Positions 6,908 through 15,945 are shown, counted from the first letter of the stretch. The stretch: 50,437 bases of DNA from an uncultured Eudoraea sp. (GCF_947258925.1 NZ_CAMYKG010000018.1:1-50437); one strand, 5' to 3'. The notes: generated by a model from the sequence alone, not told the origin. Program-made: numbers and translations.

Positions 6908-8697
6908 TTTGTAAAGATTAATGTATCAGTAGTTCCATCTCCGCCACTAACATCACGTAGTTCAATTTGTGTATCGGACACCGCAATGACATCCCAGTCA
7001 TCATTAAATTCATCCAGGGGGATGGTGGCACCGAAATCCAGCACCAATTTGTTGTCCCCGTTTTGCGCTGACCAGGTACCATTAGTGACACTTCCATTGT
7101 TTGCCGTAGCACTTCCATCGGCCGCAAAAGAAAATGTAAAAGCCGAATAATCATTGGTTTGATCATTACCGTCATCCAGATAGGAAGAGACAATCCAGCT
7201 ACCATCTACCAATACGGTGCTTAAATCTGATCCGCCATTGCCGTTACTTGCAGGGTTCCTCTCAAAGGTGAGGAAGTCTGTAGAGCCATCTCCCCCACTA
7301 ATATCTTTTAGCCTTATGATTTCATTGGTAACTTCCAATACGTCCCAGTCTTCCTCCAATTCGTCAAATGGTGGGGTGACGCCAAAATTCAAGTTCAATT
7401 CCAAGGGCGTTTCATCACCAGAGGATGTTGACCATGTACCATCTGTGGTCATTCCTGCCCTGTTTGCCATGGCCGTACCATCTGCTGCAAAATTAAAAAC
7501 CAGATCAGTAAAAGAAGCGGTTTCATCAACATCGTCGAAGTAGTTGGTTATGTACCAGTCTCCGGTAGTCAATGCCTGGACCAGTGTACTGTCATCAACG
7601 CCAGTATTATCATTTCCACCGTTGTTGGTGCAAGCAGTTCGAAAGCGTAAACGGTCGTCACCCATTCTCAGATCTACATCACTTTCACCGGAATCCTGAT
7701 CAATTTCATGAAGGTTCCATGTGGCGTTGAAGTCAGATAGATTGGGTATGTTGATAGCAACGGTAATATTGTTGCCTGAACCATTGGTTTCCCAGGTTCC
7801 AGTGAACATATCGGTATCAGATTCAGCGGTTAAGGAACCGTCATTGGCAAAATTGAATTGGTAAGCCGTGTATAAATCTTCCAGGTCCTGGTCATTGCGC
7901 TCCAATTTATCTACACTCCAGTCCGAACAGGCTACCAATACATTGGAGAGCTGGTCTGAGGTGCAATTGTCACAATCATCGTCATTGTAATCATTGTCGT
8001 CATCCTCATCACAATCGTCTTCCGCATCCTCCAGAATAGTCTCAAGCATTTGAAGGTTGGAAACCTGTACCTCTGTGCCATCATATAGAATTACGGTAAT
8101 GGGAAAGCTTATATTAACTATATCATCGTCATCTAAATCATCAAGAAACTCATACAGTTCCTGATCATTTGAAAAGGTAATTGTGTCAATGATCTCATTG
8201 CTGGAATTAAATAAGGTTGCCATAACCGGATACTTTATATCCGCACATTCTATGTCATCATCTAACTCATTTTCACCGTTGCAATCATCAGTGAAATCTT
8301 CAAGTTCATTCATATCTGTGATGACTACCTCGGTAAAGTCGCTCAGGATAATAGTAATGGGGAAGATTATTTCAACAACATCCTCATCATCATCAAATTC
8401 ATCAAAAATGTCCTCAATGATTTCAAAATCACCAGGGTCATCCACTATAATTTCAAGACCGCCAACCTGCACTGTTACCGGTAGTTCTATGCTAATACAA
8501 CTTGCATTGTCTATGATATTGTCATCGGAACCATCTTTTGAAGTAGTATTCTGCAACAGGTTTGCAACCTTGGAGTTGGCTTTAAGAGTTTCTTCCTGTG
8601 GTCCTTCAATTAAAACAGATTCTTCTTCCCTGCAGCCGGTAAGTAGCAAGGTTAGTCCTAAAATAAGTAAGCTTAAATGTTTAAATGGGGTTTTCAT
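6901..8697 (-). CDS. Large acidic lipoprotein, tandem lipocalin-like units
   Basis: ATG 8697 is preferred over an in-frame TTG at 8703. The 598-residue protein has a lipobox ending at Cys22 (LLLTGC). Residues about 67-229 hold two acidic repeats. Each starts C-x-x-I-x-x-PV, passes an Asp/Glu-rich stretch, contains FPIT(I/V)IL-x-D-x-TEV, and ends in DDC. An Asp-rich linker with CDNC (242-245) leads to three beta-rich units at about 255-356, 379-480 and 498-598. The last two are close copies ending SGGDGxTDxL. The acidic part could bind calcium or another cation, but that is inference. It is transcribed away from the ECF sigma gene, 87 bases apart. Confidence 0.82.
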   Translation of the reverse strand: MKTPFKHLSLLILGLTLLLTGCREEESVLIEGPQEETLKANSKVANLLQNTTSKDGSDDNIIDNASCISIELPVTVQVGGLEIIVDDPGDFEIIEDIFDEFDDDEDVVEIIFPITIILSDFTEVVITDMNELEDFTDDCNGENELDDDIECADIKYPVMATLFNSSNEIIDTITFSNDQELYEFLDDLDDDDIVNISFPITVILYDGTEVQVSNLQMLETILEDAEDDCDEDDDNDYNDDDCDNCTSDQLSNVLVACSDWSVDKLERNDQDLEDLYTAYQFNFANDGSLTAESDTDMFTGTWETNGSGNNITVAINIPNLSDFNATWNLHEIDQDSGESDVDLRMGDDRLRFRTACTNNGGNDNTGVDDSTLVQALTTGDWYITNYFDDVDETASFTDLVFNFAADGTAMANRAGMTTDGTWSTSSGDETPLELNLNFGVTPPFDELEEDWDVLEVTNEIIRLKDISGGDGSTDFLTFERNPASNGNGGSDLSTVLVDGSWIVSSYLDDGNDQTNDYSAFTFSFAADGSATANNGSVTNGTWSAQNGDNKLVLDFGATIPLDEFNDDWDVIAVSDTQIELRDVSGGDGTTDTLIFTKQ

Positions 8698-8784
8698 GTC
8701 CAAATCTTTTTTTGGTGTTTATATATAAAACAACCCTACTTCCAAAACTCCTGAAAAATTTTAAAGAAAATTATTTTCATAGCT
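8698..8784. promoter_or_regulatory. Divergent promoter region between lipoprotein and ECF sigma genes
   Basis: This 87-base gap must hold the promoters of both the acidic lipoprotein operon (leftward) and the sigma/FecR/TonB operon (rightward). It contains the 12-base AT palindrome TTTATATATAAA (8718-8729). On the minus strand, TTTTGG lies about 16 bases before this block, a possible -33 element. No exact TAnnTTTG is seen, so use of the alternative sigma factor is possible. The assignment rests mainly on gene geometry. Confidence 0.45.
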
Positions 8785-9333
8785 TTGGAGCAGCTTAAAC
8801 ATTGTGGTTTGAAGAAAGATTTACATAAGGATATTTGCGAAGATTCCGTTTTTGAAGTGCTTTATAACAGACTGGCCAACGACCTCCATAATTATCTGTA
8901 TTATAAGTATGGCGATACGCTTAATCCAAATGATAAGGCACAGGAAGCATTTATTAAACTATGGGAAAACTGTAAAAAAGTAACGGTAAGCAAGGCCAAA
9001 TCATTTTTATATACCGTAGCTAATAATTTGATGTTGAACGAAATTAAACACCAAAAGGTGGTTTTAAAATACCAGGCTACAAAGCCAAAAGGACATACCA
9101 ACGAATCGCCCGAATTTCTAATGGAGAAAGAAGAATATTTAAAAAAATATCAAAAGGTGCTTTCAACGTTGACAGATGAACAGCGAACTGCCTTTTTGCT
9201 AAATAAAGCCGAGGGCAAAAAGCACGAGGAAATAGCCCAAATGTTAGGCGTTACCAGAAAGGTTGTGGAATATAGAATTTACACGGCATTTAATGTCCTT
9301 AAAAATGAATTGGAAGGATTTAAATTAAAATAA
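8785..9333 (+). CDS. ECF-type RNA polymerase sigma factor (FecI-like)
   Basis: The 182-residue protein has sigma region 2 (AQEAFIKLWEN at about 52-62, then KAKSFLYTVANNLML) and region 4 (LTDEQRTAFLLNKAEG and HEEIAQMLGVTRKVVEYRI). It would direct RNA polymerase to a small regulon when freed from FecR. The frame opens at 8755 and has no ATG before the conserved core, so TTG at 8785 is chosen. A later GTG in FEVLYNRL would cut into region 2. FecR follows 48 bases later. The target promoters probably include this locus. Confidence 0.9.
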   Translation: MEQLKHCGLKKDLHKDICEDSVFEVLYNRLANDLHNYLYYKYGDTLNPNDKAQEAFIKLWENCKKVTVSKAKSFLYTVANNLMLNEIKHQKVVLKYQATKPKGHTNESPEFLMEKEEYLKKYQKVLSTLTDEQRTAFLLNKAEGKKHEEIAQMLGVTRKVVEYRIYTAFNVLKNELEGFKLK

Positions 9334-9381
9334 TCAGGAAAAACCCACATTAAGTTGTTATATAATTAAACAGTTGTGTTT

Positions 9382-10293
9382 ATGGATAAGGATTACTTGA
9401 TAAAAAAATGGTTAGCGGACGAGTTTAGCCCTGAGGAATCTGATGTTTTTGAAAATTTGGATGAGACCCCTTTTTTCAAAGATATAGTCGATACTGCCTC
9501 AGCCTTTAAGGCATCCCAATTTTCCAGGGTTGATAATTACCAAGAATTTAAAGAACAACTGAAGTATCCTGAGACAAAAGTCAAAAAGTTACATTGGATA
9601 AGACCCTTGATGCGTATAGCCAGTGTTTTTGTAATGGGATTTGCGCTGTATTACCTCTTTTTTAATGAAAATTTAACCAAAATAGAAACCCGGGTGGGCG
9701 AAAAAGTATCCATCACCCTCCCCGATGCTACTACGGTTACCGTAAATGCTTTATCTGAAATGGCATACAACGAAAAACGTTGGAACCAAAAAAGGGAAAT
9801 AAAACTAATAGGAGAAGCCTTTTTTGATGTAGCCAAAGGGGCAAAATTTGATGTAGTTACCCCTAATGGGACGGTCAGCGTTCTTGGCACCGAATTTAAT
9901 GTCAGGCAAAGGGGAAGTTTTTTTGAGGTACGCTGTTTTGAAGGTGTCGTAAAAGTGAACACAGAGGGTCATGAGGAGATATTGGAGCAAGGGGATAGTT
10001 TTCGAATTCTAAAGGGAATTGTGACTTTGGGCGAAAATATGTATAGTGTACCCCAGTGGACCAAGAATGTCAGCGATTTTCAAAGAGTTGAAGTATCTCA
10101 GGTTTTTGAAGAACTGGAGCGACAATATGGGGTAACCGTTATCCTGGAAAATGTGAATAAGGAACAACTTTTTACCGGAGGATTTGTACATGATAGTCTG
10201 GAGAATGCCCTGAGATCTATTACTGAACCTCTGGATTTGGAATATAAAATGTTACCAACCAATAAAGTCAGGGTAAAACCAAGTGAGAAATAA
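9382..10293 (+). CDS. FecR-type anti-sigma factor
   Basis: ATG 9382 gives MDKDYLIKKWL, the usual FecR opening. A GTG at 9376 is the alternative. The 303-residue protein has a cytosolic anti-sigma segment (about 1-70), one membrane helix at about 74-92 (MRIASVFVMGFALYYLFF), and a periplasmic FecR domain starting at TRVGEKVSITLPDATTV. A DUF4974 domain at the C-terminus (VFEELERQYGVTVILENV) is the form found in Bacteroidota. It should hold the ECF factor at the membrane and receive the signal from the STN domain of the next gene. Its 3' end overlaps that gene by 11 bases, suggesting coupled translation. Confidence 0.93.
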   Translation: MDKDYLIKKWLADEFSPEESDVFENLDETPFFKDIVDTASAFKASQFSRVDNYQEFKEQLKYPETKVKKLHWIRPLMRIASVFVMGFALYYLFFNENLTKIETRVGEKVSITLPDATTVTVNALSEMAYNEKRWNQKREIKLIGEAFFDVAKGAKFDVVTPNGTVSVLGTEFNVRQRGSFFEVRCFEGVVKVNTEGHEEILEQGDSFRILKGIVTLGENMYSVPQWTKNVSDFQRVEVSQVFEELERQYGVTVILENVNKEQLFTGGFVHDSLENALRSITEPLDLEYKMLPTNKVRVKPSEK

Positions 10294-12796
10294 ACTCATT
10301 TTACTTTTTAACATTATTACTTTACTGTCCTGTGCCTTATCTTTTGGGCAACAAACTGAGGTGAACAAACCACTCGTTTCTATCTTGACGGAGTTGCAGG
10401 AACGCTATCAGGTACAGTTTAATTATGCTTCAGAACTTATTGAAGACCTACAGTTATTACAGCCCAGGGAGAATCTTGAACTAAAAGAGGTCATTGACTA
10501 TTTAAAAGTACAGACAGGGCTCGATTTTGTTTTTGTTTCAGAATCTGTAATTTCTATTACGTCCAGACCCCTGAAACTTTGCGGGTACATTCGCGATAAG
10601 GATACCCAGGAGCCCTTGTCTTACACCACAGTCCAAAGTAATGGACGGGGAACAGTCTCTGACGATGAGGGGTATTTTGAATTGCCTATGACAAAAATTT
10701 CAGATGTTGTCCTCATCAGACATATTGGCCATAGGACCCTACGGCGTGAGTTGCGTTTTTTCAACACAAGAGAATGTGCTATCATATACCTGGTGTCCGA
10801 GCAGGAACAGTTACCTGAAATTATATTGTCCGATTACCTGATAAAGGGGATGGACAGGTTGGACAACGGTTCTTTTCAATTGAATTTTGACCAGTTTTCT
10901 ATCTTGCCCGGGCTTGTTGAAGAAGATGTACTACGCTCTGTGCAAGCCCTTCCGGGTATTCAAAGCATTGATGAAACGGTATCTAATATCAATATACGCG
11001 GAGGCAGTAATGATCAGAACCTGATTCTATGGGATGGGATTAAAATGTATCAATCCGGACATTTTTTCGGACTCATTTCAATGTACAACCCACATATCAC
11101 ACAAAAGGTGGCTTTACAAAAAAATGGGAGTTCTGCCGCTTATACCGATGGGGTTTCGGGCACTATTGCTATGAGTTCGGATAAGAAAATCAATCCGGAT
11201 ACGAATGGAAGTATTAGTATTAATCTAATAGATGCCAATGGCTATATTGATATTCCGTTGGGTGAAAAGGCCTCGATACAAGTGGCAGCAAGAAAGTCAA
11301 TAAGTGATTTTTTTGAGACCCCTACCTACGCTGAATATTTTGATCGTATAACTCAGGACACTGAGATCTCGGCAAATGTAGATACCATAACAAATTCGGA
11401 TATTAAATTCGATTTCTATGATGCCTCGTTTCGACTATTAGTGCAACCTACGGAGAAAGATTTTGTAAGACTCAATTTCATCTATACAGCCAACCAGGTA
11501 GTTTTTAACGAAAGTGCCCTGGTCAACGACAGCGAGGAAATACGTGAAAGTAATCTGGACCAGAACAGTATTGCAGGTAGCCTGTTTTATCGCCGTAAAT
11601 GGAATCCAAATATGATTACCGAATTCTCCATTTATGAAACAGATTATAAGCTTAAGGCCATTAACTCTAATGTCTTGCAGCAACAGCGTTTTTTACAAGA
11701 GAACGTAGTCTCGGAAACCGGGGTCCGCGCCGTGGCCCGAAACAAAATGTTTGAAAATTTTGAATGGCGCAACGGCTACCATTTTGTAGAGACTAAAATC
11801 ACAAATTTGGATGATGTAGACGATCCGATCTTTCGCAGACTGGAAAGTAAGGTGCTGCGAACACACGGGATATTTTCAGAAATTGATTGGTCAACCCCCG
11901 ACAACAATACATCTGTTAATGCAGGCTTACGTTTTAATTATCTGGAAAAATTTGGGAAACAAATTTGGGAGCCACGACTTAGTTTTAATCAAAAGTTTCT
12001 CCAATGGTTCAATGTTGAGATTCTCGGTGAGTTTAAGCATCAAAATACCTCCCAGGTGATCAACTTTCAAAGCGACTTTTTGGGCCTGGAAAAGAGACGA
12101 TGGCAACTTTCCAATGATGATGATATTCCGATAATCCAAAGTAAACAAGCTTCATTGGGTTTGAGTTATGAACAATATAACTGGCTGGTACATGCCGTTG
12201 GCTTTTTTAAAGAGGTTAATGGCATCACTACGCAAAGCCAGGGATTCCAGGATAGCTATGAATTCGTAAAAACTGCAGGACAATATGATGCCTACGGGAT
12301 GGAGTTCTTGCTTAGAAAACAAATACAGAACTGGAATATTTGGTTGAGTTATGGCTATTTGAATAGCAAGTACATTTTTGAGGAACTCCCGGAGCCGGAA
12401 TTTCGCAGCAATTTTGACATTGAACACGCTGTTTCTTCCGGGCTTACTTTTTCTACCAAAAAATTACTAATGGCAGCCGGACTCAATTGGCGTACGGGGA
12501 AACCATTTACCCCAACAGTTCCGGGGAATGAAATTGCTGATGGTGCTATTAATTATGATGCAGTAAATTCCGATCAATTAGACGATTATTTGCGATTGGA
12601 TATCTCAACAACCTATACCACCCCTATTGGTAATAAAACTGATTTGCAGGCAGGGATATCTATCTGGAACTTGTTAAACAAGAAAAATATTATCAATACT
12701 TTCTTTAGATTGGATGATTTGGACAATGCCCAACAAGTAAATCAAAACTCATTGGGCATTACACCTAATGCCATCTTAAAATTTATTTTTCACTGA
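10283..12796 (+). CDS. STN-domain TonB-dependent transducer
   Basis: This is an 837-residue outer-membrane receptor with a GTG start inside the end of fecR. After the signal peptide (to about residue 22, SFGQ) comes an STN signalling domain (about 28-95, ILTELQERYQVQFNYAS). A CarboxypepD_reg-like domain follows (about 98-175, GYIRDKDTQEPLSYTTV), then a plug (INIRGGSNDQNLILWDGI) and a beta barrel ending in Phe-His. STN plus FecR plus ECF is the FecA-type relay, in which ligand binding at the surface frees the sigma factor. No SusD partner follows, so glycan import is not implied. The ligand is unknown. Confidence 0.92.
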   Translation: MRNKLILLFNIITLLSCALSFGQQTEVNKPLVSILTELQERYQVQFNYASELIEDLQLLQPRENLELKEVIDYLKVQTGLDFVFVSESVISITSRPLKLCGYIRDKDTQEPLSYTTVQSNGRGTVSDDEGYFELPMTKISDVVLIRHIGHRTLRRELRFFNTRECAIIYLVSEQEQLPEIILSDYLIKGMDRLDNGSFQLNFDQFSILPGLVEEDVLRSVQALPGIQSIDETVSNINIRGGSNDQNLILWDGIKMYQSGHFFGLISMYNPHITQKVALQKNGSSAAYTDGVSGTIAMSSDKKINPDTNGSISINLIDANGYIDIPLGEKASIQVAARKSISDFFETPTYAEYFDRITQDTEISANVDTITNSDIKFDFYDASFRLLVQPTEKDFVRLNFIYTANQVVFNESALVNDSEEIRESNLDQNSIAGSLFYRRKWNPNMITEFSIYETDYKLKAINSNVLQQQRFLQENVVSETGVRAVARNKMFENFEWRNGYHFVETKITNLDDVDDPIFRRLESKVLRTHGIFSEIDWSTPDNNTSVNAGLRFNYLEKFGKQIWEPRLSFNQKFLQWFNVEILGEFKHQNTSQVINFQSDFLGLEKRRWQLSNDDDIPIIQSKQASLGLSYEQYNWLVHAVGFFKEVNGITTQSQGFQDSYEFVKTAGQYDAYGMEFLLRKQIQNWNIWLSYGYLNSKYIFEELPEPEFRSNFDIEHAVSSGLTFSTKKLLMAAGLNWRTGKPFTPTVPGNEIADGAINYDAVNSDQLDDYLRLDISTTYTTPIGNKTDLQAGISIWNLLNKKNIINTFFRLDDLDNAQQVNQNSLGITPNAILKFIFH

Positions 12797-12847
12797 TTTA
12801 TTCAATTCGGTGTTGATTGGCTCTTTCATATAAAATTGCATTTGTTA

Positions 12848-13903
12848 TTAACTTTTCAGCGATTCCATATCAATGACAAATCGATAGTGTACATCGCTTT
12901 TAAGCATCCTTTCATAAGCCTGATTAATGTCTTGTATTTTAATAATCTCGATCTCCGAGGTAATATTGTGTTTCCCACAGAAATCTAACAATTCCTGAGT
13001 TTCCGCTATTCCACCAATCAAAGAACCGGCGACCTTTTTACGTCCCATTATCATTGGTACCGAATTTAACATGGGGTCTAACGGGCCTAAATAGCCTACC
13101 AATACCAGGGTGCCGTCTGTGCTTAAGGTTCCTATATAAGGATTGATATCATGTTCATAGGGGACGGTATCAATAATGACATCAAAATGATTCATAACAG
13201 CTGCCATCTGCTCCTCATCAGTTGATATCACAACCCGGTCTGCACCTAAATCCAGGGCATCCTGTACCTTATTAGGGGACCTTGAAAACAAGGTTACATC
13301 CGCGCCTAAGGCATCGGCCAGTTTTATAGCCATATGTCCAAGACCACCCAAACCAACTACGGCCACTTTACTATCTTTTCCAACATTCCAGTGGCGTAAA
13401 GGCGACCAGGTAGTAATTCCTGCGCAAAGCACAGGCGCAACCCCGGCTAGATCAAGGTTGTCGGGAATAGTTAAAACAAAATGCTCGGCAACAACAATGC
13501 TCTCGGAATAACCGCCAAAAGTTGGCATATCTAAATGCTTATCATGACCACCATAGGTACCTACCCATTCCGGGCAATATTGCTCCAAATCCTTTTTGCA
13601 ATTGCCGCAGGTCCTGCAGGAATCTACCAGGCATCCGACAGCTACCACATCACCTGCTTTAAACTTTGTGACTCCTTCCCCTACATTTATAACCTTTCCC
13701 ACAATTTCATGACCGGGAACCACAGGATAGACACTAAACCCCCAATCATTGCGTGCAAAATGCAGATCCGAGTGGCAAACACCACAATATAGAATTTCTA
13801 TTTCAACATCTTCTGCAGTAGCTTCCCTTCGGTTAATTTGTAAGGGTTCAATTGCGGCGTCGGCAGCTTCTGTTCCGTATGCTTTTACAACTTTAGTATT
13901 CAT
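12848..13903 (-). CDS. Zinc-dependent NAD(P) alcohol dehydrogenase
   Basis: This is a 351-residue cytosolic medium-chain dehydrogenase of the cinnamyl-alcohol/YahK type, reducing aldehydes to alcohols or the reverse. Catalytic zinc ligands are Cys43 (CGVCHSD), His65 (GHE) and Cys160. Structural zinc ligands are Cys96, Cys99, Cys102 and Cys110. The Rossmann motif GLGGLG is at 184-189. The FSRS that follows the second strand favours NADP over NAD. It is transcribed toward the TonB receptor gene and leaves 51 bases between the two stops. The substrate cannot be set from sequence. Confidence 0.93.
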   Translation of the reverse strand: MNTKVVKAYGTEAADAAIEPLQINRREATAEDVEIEILYCGVCHSDLHFARNDWGFSVYPVVPGHEIVGKVINVGEGVTKFKAGDVVAVGCLVDSCRTCGNCKKDLEQYCPEWVGTYGGHDKHLDMPTFGGYSESIVVAEHFVLTIPDNLDLAGVAPVLCAGITTWSPLRHWNVGKDSKVAVVGLGGLGHMAIKLADALGADVTLFSRSPNKVQDALDLGADRVVISTDEEQMAAVMNHFDVIIDTVPYEHDINPYIGTLSTDGTLVLVGYLGPLDPMLNSVPMIMGRKKVAGSLIGGIAETQELLDFCGKHNITSEIEIIKIQDINQAYERMLKSDVHYRFVIDMESLKS

Positions 13904-14204
13904 TTTATTATCTTATTTTAGTGATTAGATGTCTGAATTTAATTTTATTATGACATCGATAAATATACGTAATCTGAGTTAGTTCTTCAGCTTAAGATAA
14001 GAGCCGTAACTATTTATTAATATTGAGAAAAATAGATACGATAGTTTGGGTATATTGATCCTCTTGTGAATTCTGACACGTAATTATATACCACTAAATT
14101 TCTCGGTGAATTCTAGGCGTTAAGACAAATTTTTTTACCTTTAGAAGAATCAGGCAATAGACATACGCAGAATTGAGAATATTAATTAATAAACATTTGA
14201 AATC
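13904..14204. other. Intergenic region with divergent promoters
   Basis: It separates the divergent dehydrogenase and EEHP-repeat genes. It is AT-rich, with no gene seen. GTGAATTCT is repeated directly at 14066-14074 and 14106-14114, 40 bases apart, upstream of the EEHP gene. This could be a regulator site or chance. No consensus -33/-7 pair stands out. Confidence 0.45.
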
Positions 14205-14489
14205 ATGAGACGATTAAAAGAACTTCGATACTTCACTTTGGTACTACTTTTATTTGGCTTTATTGCAGCCGGCACCATTAGTTCTTGCAGGGACCAGAAG
14301 AAAAAAGAAAGTACCGAAGAGTCGGCAACAGAAGCTGAGAGTGAGGAACACCCCACCGATGGAGAAGAACATCCAAAGAAAGAAGGTGAAGAACACCCCA
14401 GTAAAGAAGGTGAAGAACATCCTAGTAAAGAAGGTGAAGAACACCCCACTAAAGAAGGAGAAGAACATCCAAAGGATACCGTATCCTAG
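14205..14489 (+). CDS. EEHP-repeat lipoprotein
   Basis: This is a 94-residue protein. A basic start and hydrophobic stretch (about 9-25) lead to a lipobox-like TISSC with Cys28. A Lys/Glu spacer follows, then EEHP six times (first residues 47, 54, 62, 70, 78, 86), the last five 8 residues apart, each unit EEHPxKEG. At DNA level this is a 24-base tandem repeat at about 14343-14470. The mature chain is probably unstructured, with six evenly spaced His and many Glu, so it might bind metal ions loosely. No function is known. It converges on the transglutaminase gene, with 10 bases between the stops. Confidence 0.75.
   Translation: MRRLKELRYFTLVLLLFGFIAAGTISSCRDQKKKESTEESATEAESEEHPTDGEEHPKKEGEEHPSKEGEEHPSKEGEEHPTKEGEEHPKDTVS
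14343..14475 (+). repeat. 24-bp coding tandem repeat
   Basis: About five copies of a 24-base unit (GAAGAACACCCCAGTAAAGA plus AGGT, with small changes) encode the EEHPxKEG units. The copies differ mainly at third positions (CACCCC/CATCCT/CATCCA), so they have been kept at protein level. Copy number could vary between strains. Confidence 0.8.
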
Positions 14490-14494
14490 GATAC
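14481..14494. other. Perfect 14-base palindrome at convergent stops
   Basis: GTATCCTAGGATAC reads the same on both strands and covers the TAG stop of the EEHP gene. It lies just before the stop of the convergent transglutaminase gene. No loop and no T-tract follow, so it is a weak terminator candidate at best. Confidence 0.4.
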
Positions 14495-14499
14495 TGCTG

Positions 14500-15861
14500 T
14501 TAGGAGGTTTCTTTCGCTGATTTCCTTTTAAAAGAGAAAAATGTTTTTGGAAATGCAGGCGTTTCGCCTATTTCCATGACCGGATATGCCAAAAAGTTGA
14601 TAGGTCCCGTAACCGGACCGGGTTCTAATATGAGATCCCGTCCCCGGGTGAATTCAATGCGATTTGCGGGATGCCGTCCAAAGTAATATGTGGCCAGCGC
14701 ACTGTATTTATTTGCTTCACTGATATCTACCGGCCACCATTTTCCCTCTGCATAAAATTCTGCCCAACAGTGGTACCCATCAATGCCACCATCATCACGA
14801 TCTGATGGAATTGAGGCCCCCACCGCAAATCGTGAAGGAATTCCCGCAGATCTGGCAAGGGAAATAAAAAGCGAGTGAAACTCCGTGCAATTCCCGGTCA
14901 GGGCATCACAGGCGTAAACGGCATCCCCCGTACCATATTTGCCCGCCTTTATGTAACGCATGTTGTCTATGACATAATCATACAGGGCCCTTGCCTGCAT
15001 GATGGTGCCTTCACTGTTTTTTGATCCGATAATGGAATCTGCCAAAACCTTAAACCGGTCACCTACAGGCATCAGTAAACTGGGATTAAGGTATTTCTCG
15101 AGAGATGAATCATCTTCATAAGGCTTTTTCTCCTGTCGTACAACATCATAAACGAATTCCAATTTCTTTCCGCTATGCTCCGGGGTTAGATTAAAAAACA
15201 ATACGGAATTCCCATAGTTTGTTTCTTCCAGTAACTTATGTTCTACCGGAGCCTCAATAGTTACCAGTTCTACAGTTTGGAAACGATCGGTTTGTGGAAG
15301 AGGTATCCACATTTTTGCCGGTTCTTTTAGTTCCGGCAAGGTAACTTCATAATGGAATTCAAATGTATCCTCGCCTTCAATGACCCCGAGCAGATCTGAA
15401 GTTGCGTTCTGTACCGGCATCCTGTACCAGGTCTTGTCCTCACGTTGTTTCCAGGTATAAAAAGGTTTCCCGTTCAGCTTGTGTAAAGTAGTTTCTGTAA
15501 CCGTCATGCTCCCCGGATCTCCATCCAGGAAAAAATCTACATCATAAACATCACCACTTACATCGGCCAGGTCTACACAGGCAAAATGACGCCTGGGACC
15601 TAAATTTGAAAGGTATTCGGTATGTACGCGCACTAATTTTAGCCGCAGCTCCTGGCCGTTAGAGGTCATGTTAAAATAGCCCCCTCCTTCTTCCACCTTT
15701 TGCGCGATATTTGCTTTAATCCCCGCTTCTATATCCGCCGTAACGACCTTGGGAATAGTACTTTCAGCCAGGGCTTTGGTCTCTTTTTTCTTTTTTGGAG
15801 CTGTATTACAACCTATCAGTAATGCGAGTAAAGCTGCGAAAAAAATCCTGGGTGCTTTCAT
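14500..15861 (-). CDS. Transglutaminase-like lipoprotein
   Basis: The 453-residue protein has a lipobox ending at Cys18 (ALLIGC). The N-terminal half (about 40-250) is beta-rich and unassigned. The C-terminal half is a transglutaminase/protease-like core with Cys325 (TGNCTEFHSLF), His364 (GYHCWAEFY) and Asp379 (WWPVDIS) as the catalytic triad. Bacterial members can be peptidases or amide-forming enzymes, and all three catalytic residues are present here. It probably acts in the periplasm or on the outer membrane. The gene is followed on the opposite strand by the EEHP gene, and a cytochrome c gene ends 84 bases upstream of it. Confidence 0.9.
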   Translation of the reverse strand: MKAPRIFFAALLALLIGCNTAPKKKKETKALAESTIPKVVTADIEAGIKANIAQKVEEGGGYFNMTSNGQELRLKLVRVHTEYLSNLGPRRHFACVDLADVSGDVYDVDFFLDGDPGSMTVTETTLHKLNGKPFYTWKQREDKTWYRMPVQNATSDLLGVIEGEDTFEFHYEVTLPELKEPAKMWIPLPQTDRFQTVELVTIEAPVEHKLLEETNYGNSVLFFNLTPEHSGKKLEFVYDVVRQEKKPYEDDSSLEKYLNPSLLMPVGDRFKVLADSIIGSKNSEGTIMQARALYDYVIDNMRYIKAGKYGTGDAVYACDALTGNCTEFHSLFISLARSAGIPSRFAVGASIPSDRDDGGIDGYHCWAEFYAEGKWWPVDISEANKYSALATYYFGRHPANRIEFTRGRDLILEPGPVTGPINFLAYPVMEIGETPAFPKTFFSFKRKSAKETS

Positions 15862-15945
15862 TTTAAAAACCGATTAATCATTGTATGAATTTACAATAAT
15901 TCAACCGTTATCCCAATAAAGTGTGTAATACGCCAAAAATCGCTT

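Noticed and set aside
8183..8728. 181-residue Ser-rich frame antisense to the large acidic lipoprotein
   Set aside because: It is the reverse of Asp/Glu codons (GAT/GAA read as ATC/TTC and shifted to Ser). The opposite strand has a lipobox and clear repeats.
12797..12847. Terminator between the TonB receptor and the convergent dehydrogenase
   Set aside because: No stem longer than four bases was found in the 51-base gap.
14186..14468. Long antisense frames (Cys/Ser/Pro-rich and Phe-rich) opposite the EEHP gene
   Set aside because: They arise because a 24-base repeat without stops in one frame often lacks stops in the others. The composition is repetitive, with no signal or family.
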